This document shows positions 32,315 to 32,577 of a DNA stretch of 32,577 bases, one piece after another. Location of the stretch: contig JASJAT010000025.1 in assembly GCA_030066885.1 (NCBI GenBank), forward strand, positions 1 to 32,577. Direction: 5' to 3'. This stretch comes from Arenicellales bacterium (GTDB taxonomy: Bacteria; Pseudomonadota; Gammaproteobacteria; Arenicellales; JAANXG01). The position numbers were made by a program, and so were the translations under genes. The notes beneath the pieces were generated by a model. It saw only the letters and a program-made list of their open reading frames with translations. It ran no database searches and was not told the origin of the DNA. Position 1 is the stretch's first letter. Each line of letters opens with the position of its first letter.

Positions 32315-32577
32315 CCTGCTATCCTATGGACTCGTTGGGTGTGAGCTTACTCGACCAGGAGGTTGCATTGATAATCACCCGATATAAGGAAGTTGAAGCG
32401 TACCGTACTAAAGACGCTTCGGAAATACGTGAACCTGCGAGAGAGCAATCATATTCGTTGCTTGCTGTACTACGTCACCTCGCACCGATTGTCGAGTAAG
32501 ACAATCCTATAGCTCGTCATCTAGTGAACATACTAGGTGAGAATTTGAGCTAATTCGTCACCAACGAGATCGGCGCG
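32315..32577. promoter_or_regulatory. Upstream region of the lipid locus, reaching the window edge
   Basis: These 263 bases precede the first visible gene of the minus-strand locus. A perfect 7-bp stem GATTGTC/GACAATC (32487-32493 with 32500-32506) lies in it, probably a terminator or leader hairpin. No convincing promoter could be placed, so whether transcription starts here or further right is open. Confidence 0.35.
32533..32577 (-). CDS. Possible 3' end of an upstream minus-strand gene
   Basis: On the minus strand the first 14 codons from the window edge read RADLVGDELAQILT and then TAG at 32533. This is the only minus frame without an earlier stop, and the 7-bp hairpin 27 bases further on could be its terminator. 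Fourteen codons are too few to identify a protein, so this may be chance. Confidence 0.2.
   Translation of the reverse strand, partial: RADLVGDELAQILT

Overview
The window looks like a chromosomal segment of a Gram-negative, probably gammaproteobacterial, organism. The reasons are a PotFGHI-type polyamine transporter, a lytic transglycosylase lipoprotein (MltA), an OstA/LptA-fold periplasmic protein, a LigD with the PE-LIG-POL domain order, and short palindromic repeats in the gaps. The species cannot be named from the sequence alone. No rRNA, tRNA, CRISPR array, prophage or complete insertion sequence was seen.

Layout. Positions 1-1.9 kb hold the 3' part of a coiled-coil/Sel1-repeat gene and a DUF72 gene. 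Positions 2.1-6.3 kb hold a tightly packed potFGHI-like putrescine/polyamine ABC importer operon. Positions 6.4-10.7 kb hold a bacterial non-homologous end-joining island: a MerR-HTH/TPR protein and Ku on the minus strand, and LigD divergent on the plus strand. Positions 10.8-16.0 kb are a housekeeping/accessory stretch: a CDF metal exporter, an SDR without its catalytic Tyr/Lys, a MITE-like inverted repeat, a CoxE-type VWA plus MoxR ATPase pair, and mltA. Period-7 tandem repeats follow ligD and mltA and also form the end of a radical SAM gene.

Positions 16.1-32.3 kb form a long lipid-metabolism locus, nearly all on the minus strand. In transcription order from the right it encodes: an NAD-dependent epimerase/3-ketosphinganine-reductase-like protein; an alpha-oxoamine synthase resembling serine palmitoyltransferase; a secreted lipocalin-like (CrtC/AttH/Svf1-type) protein; an MMPL/RND lipid exporter; two tandem paralogues that fuse a nucleotidyltransferase-like domain to a CDP-alcohol phosphatidyltransferase; two radical SAM/SPASM proteins with overlapping genes; an exported LptA-fold protein; and a three-histidine-box membrane desaturase. 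A divergent pair, a cobalamin-type radical SAM enzyme and a third CDP-alcohol phosphatidyltransferase, closes the locus.

Taken together, the right half reads as a pathway that makes a sphingoid or ceramide-like long-chain amino lipid (synthase plus ketoreductase), attaches a phospho-alcohol head group (three CDP-alcohol phosphotransferases), modifies the chain or head group (desaturase, three radical SAM enzymes) and moves the product across the periplasm (MMPL, lipocalin-like and LptA-like proteins). The individual families are recognisable. The product and the pathway as a whole are inference, and this is the best candidate in the window for an undescribed system.
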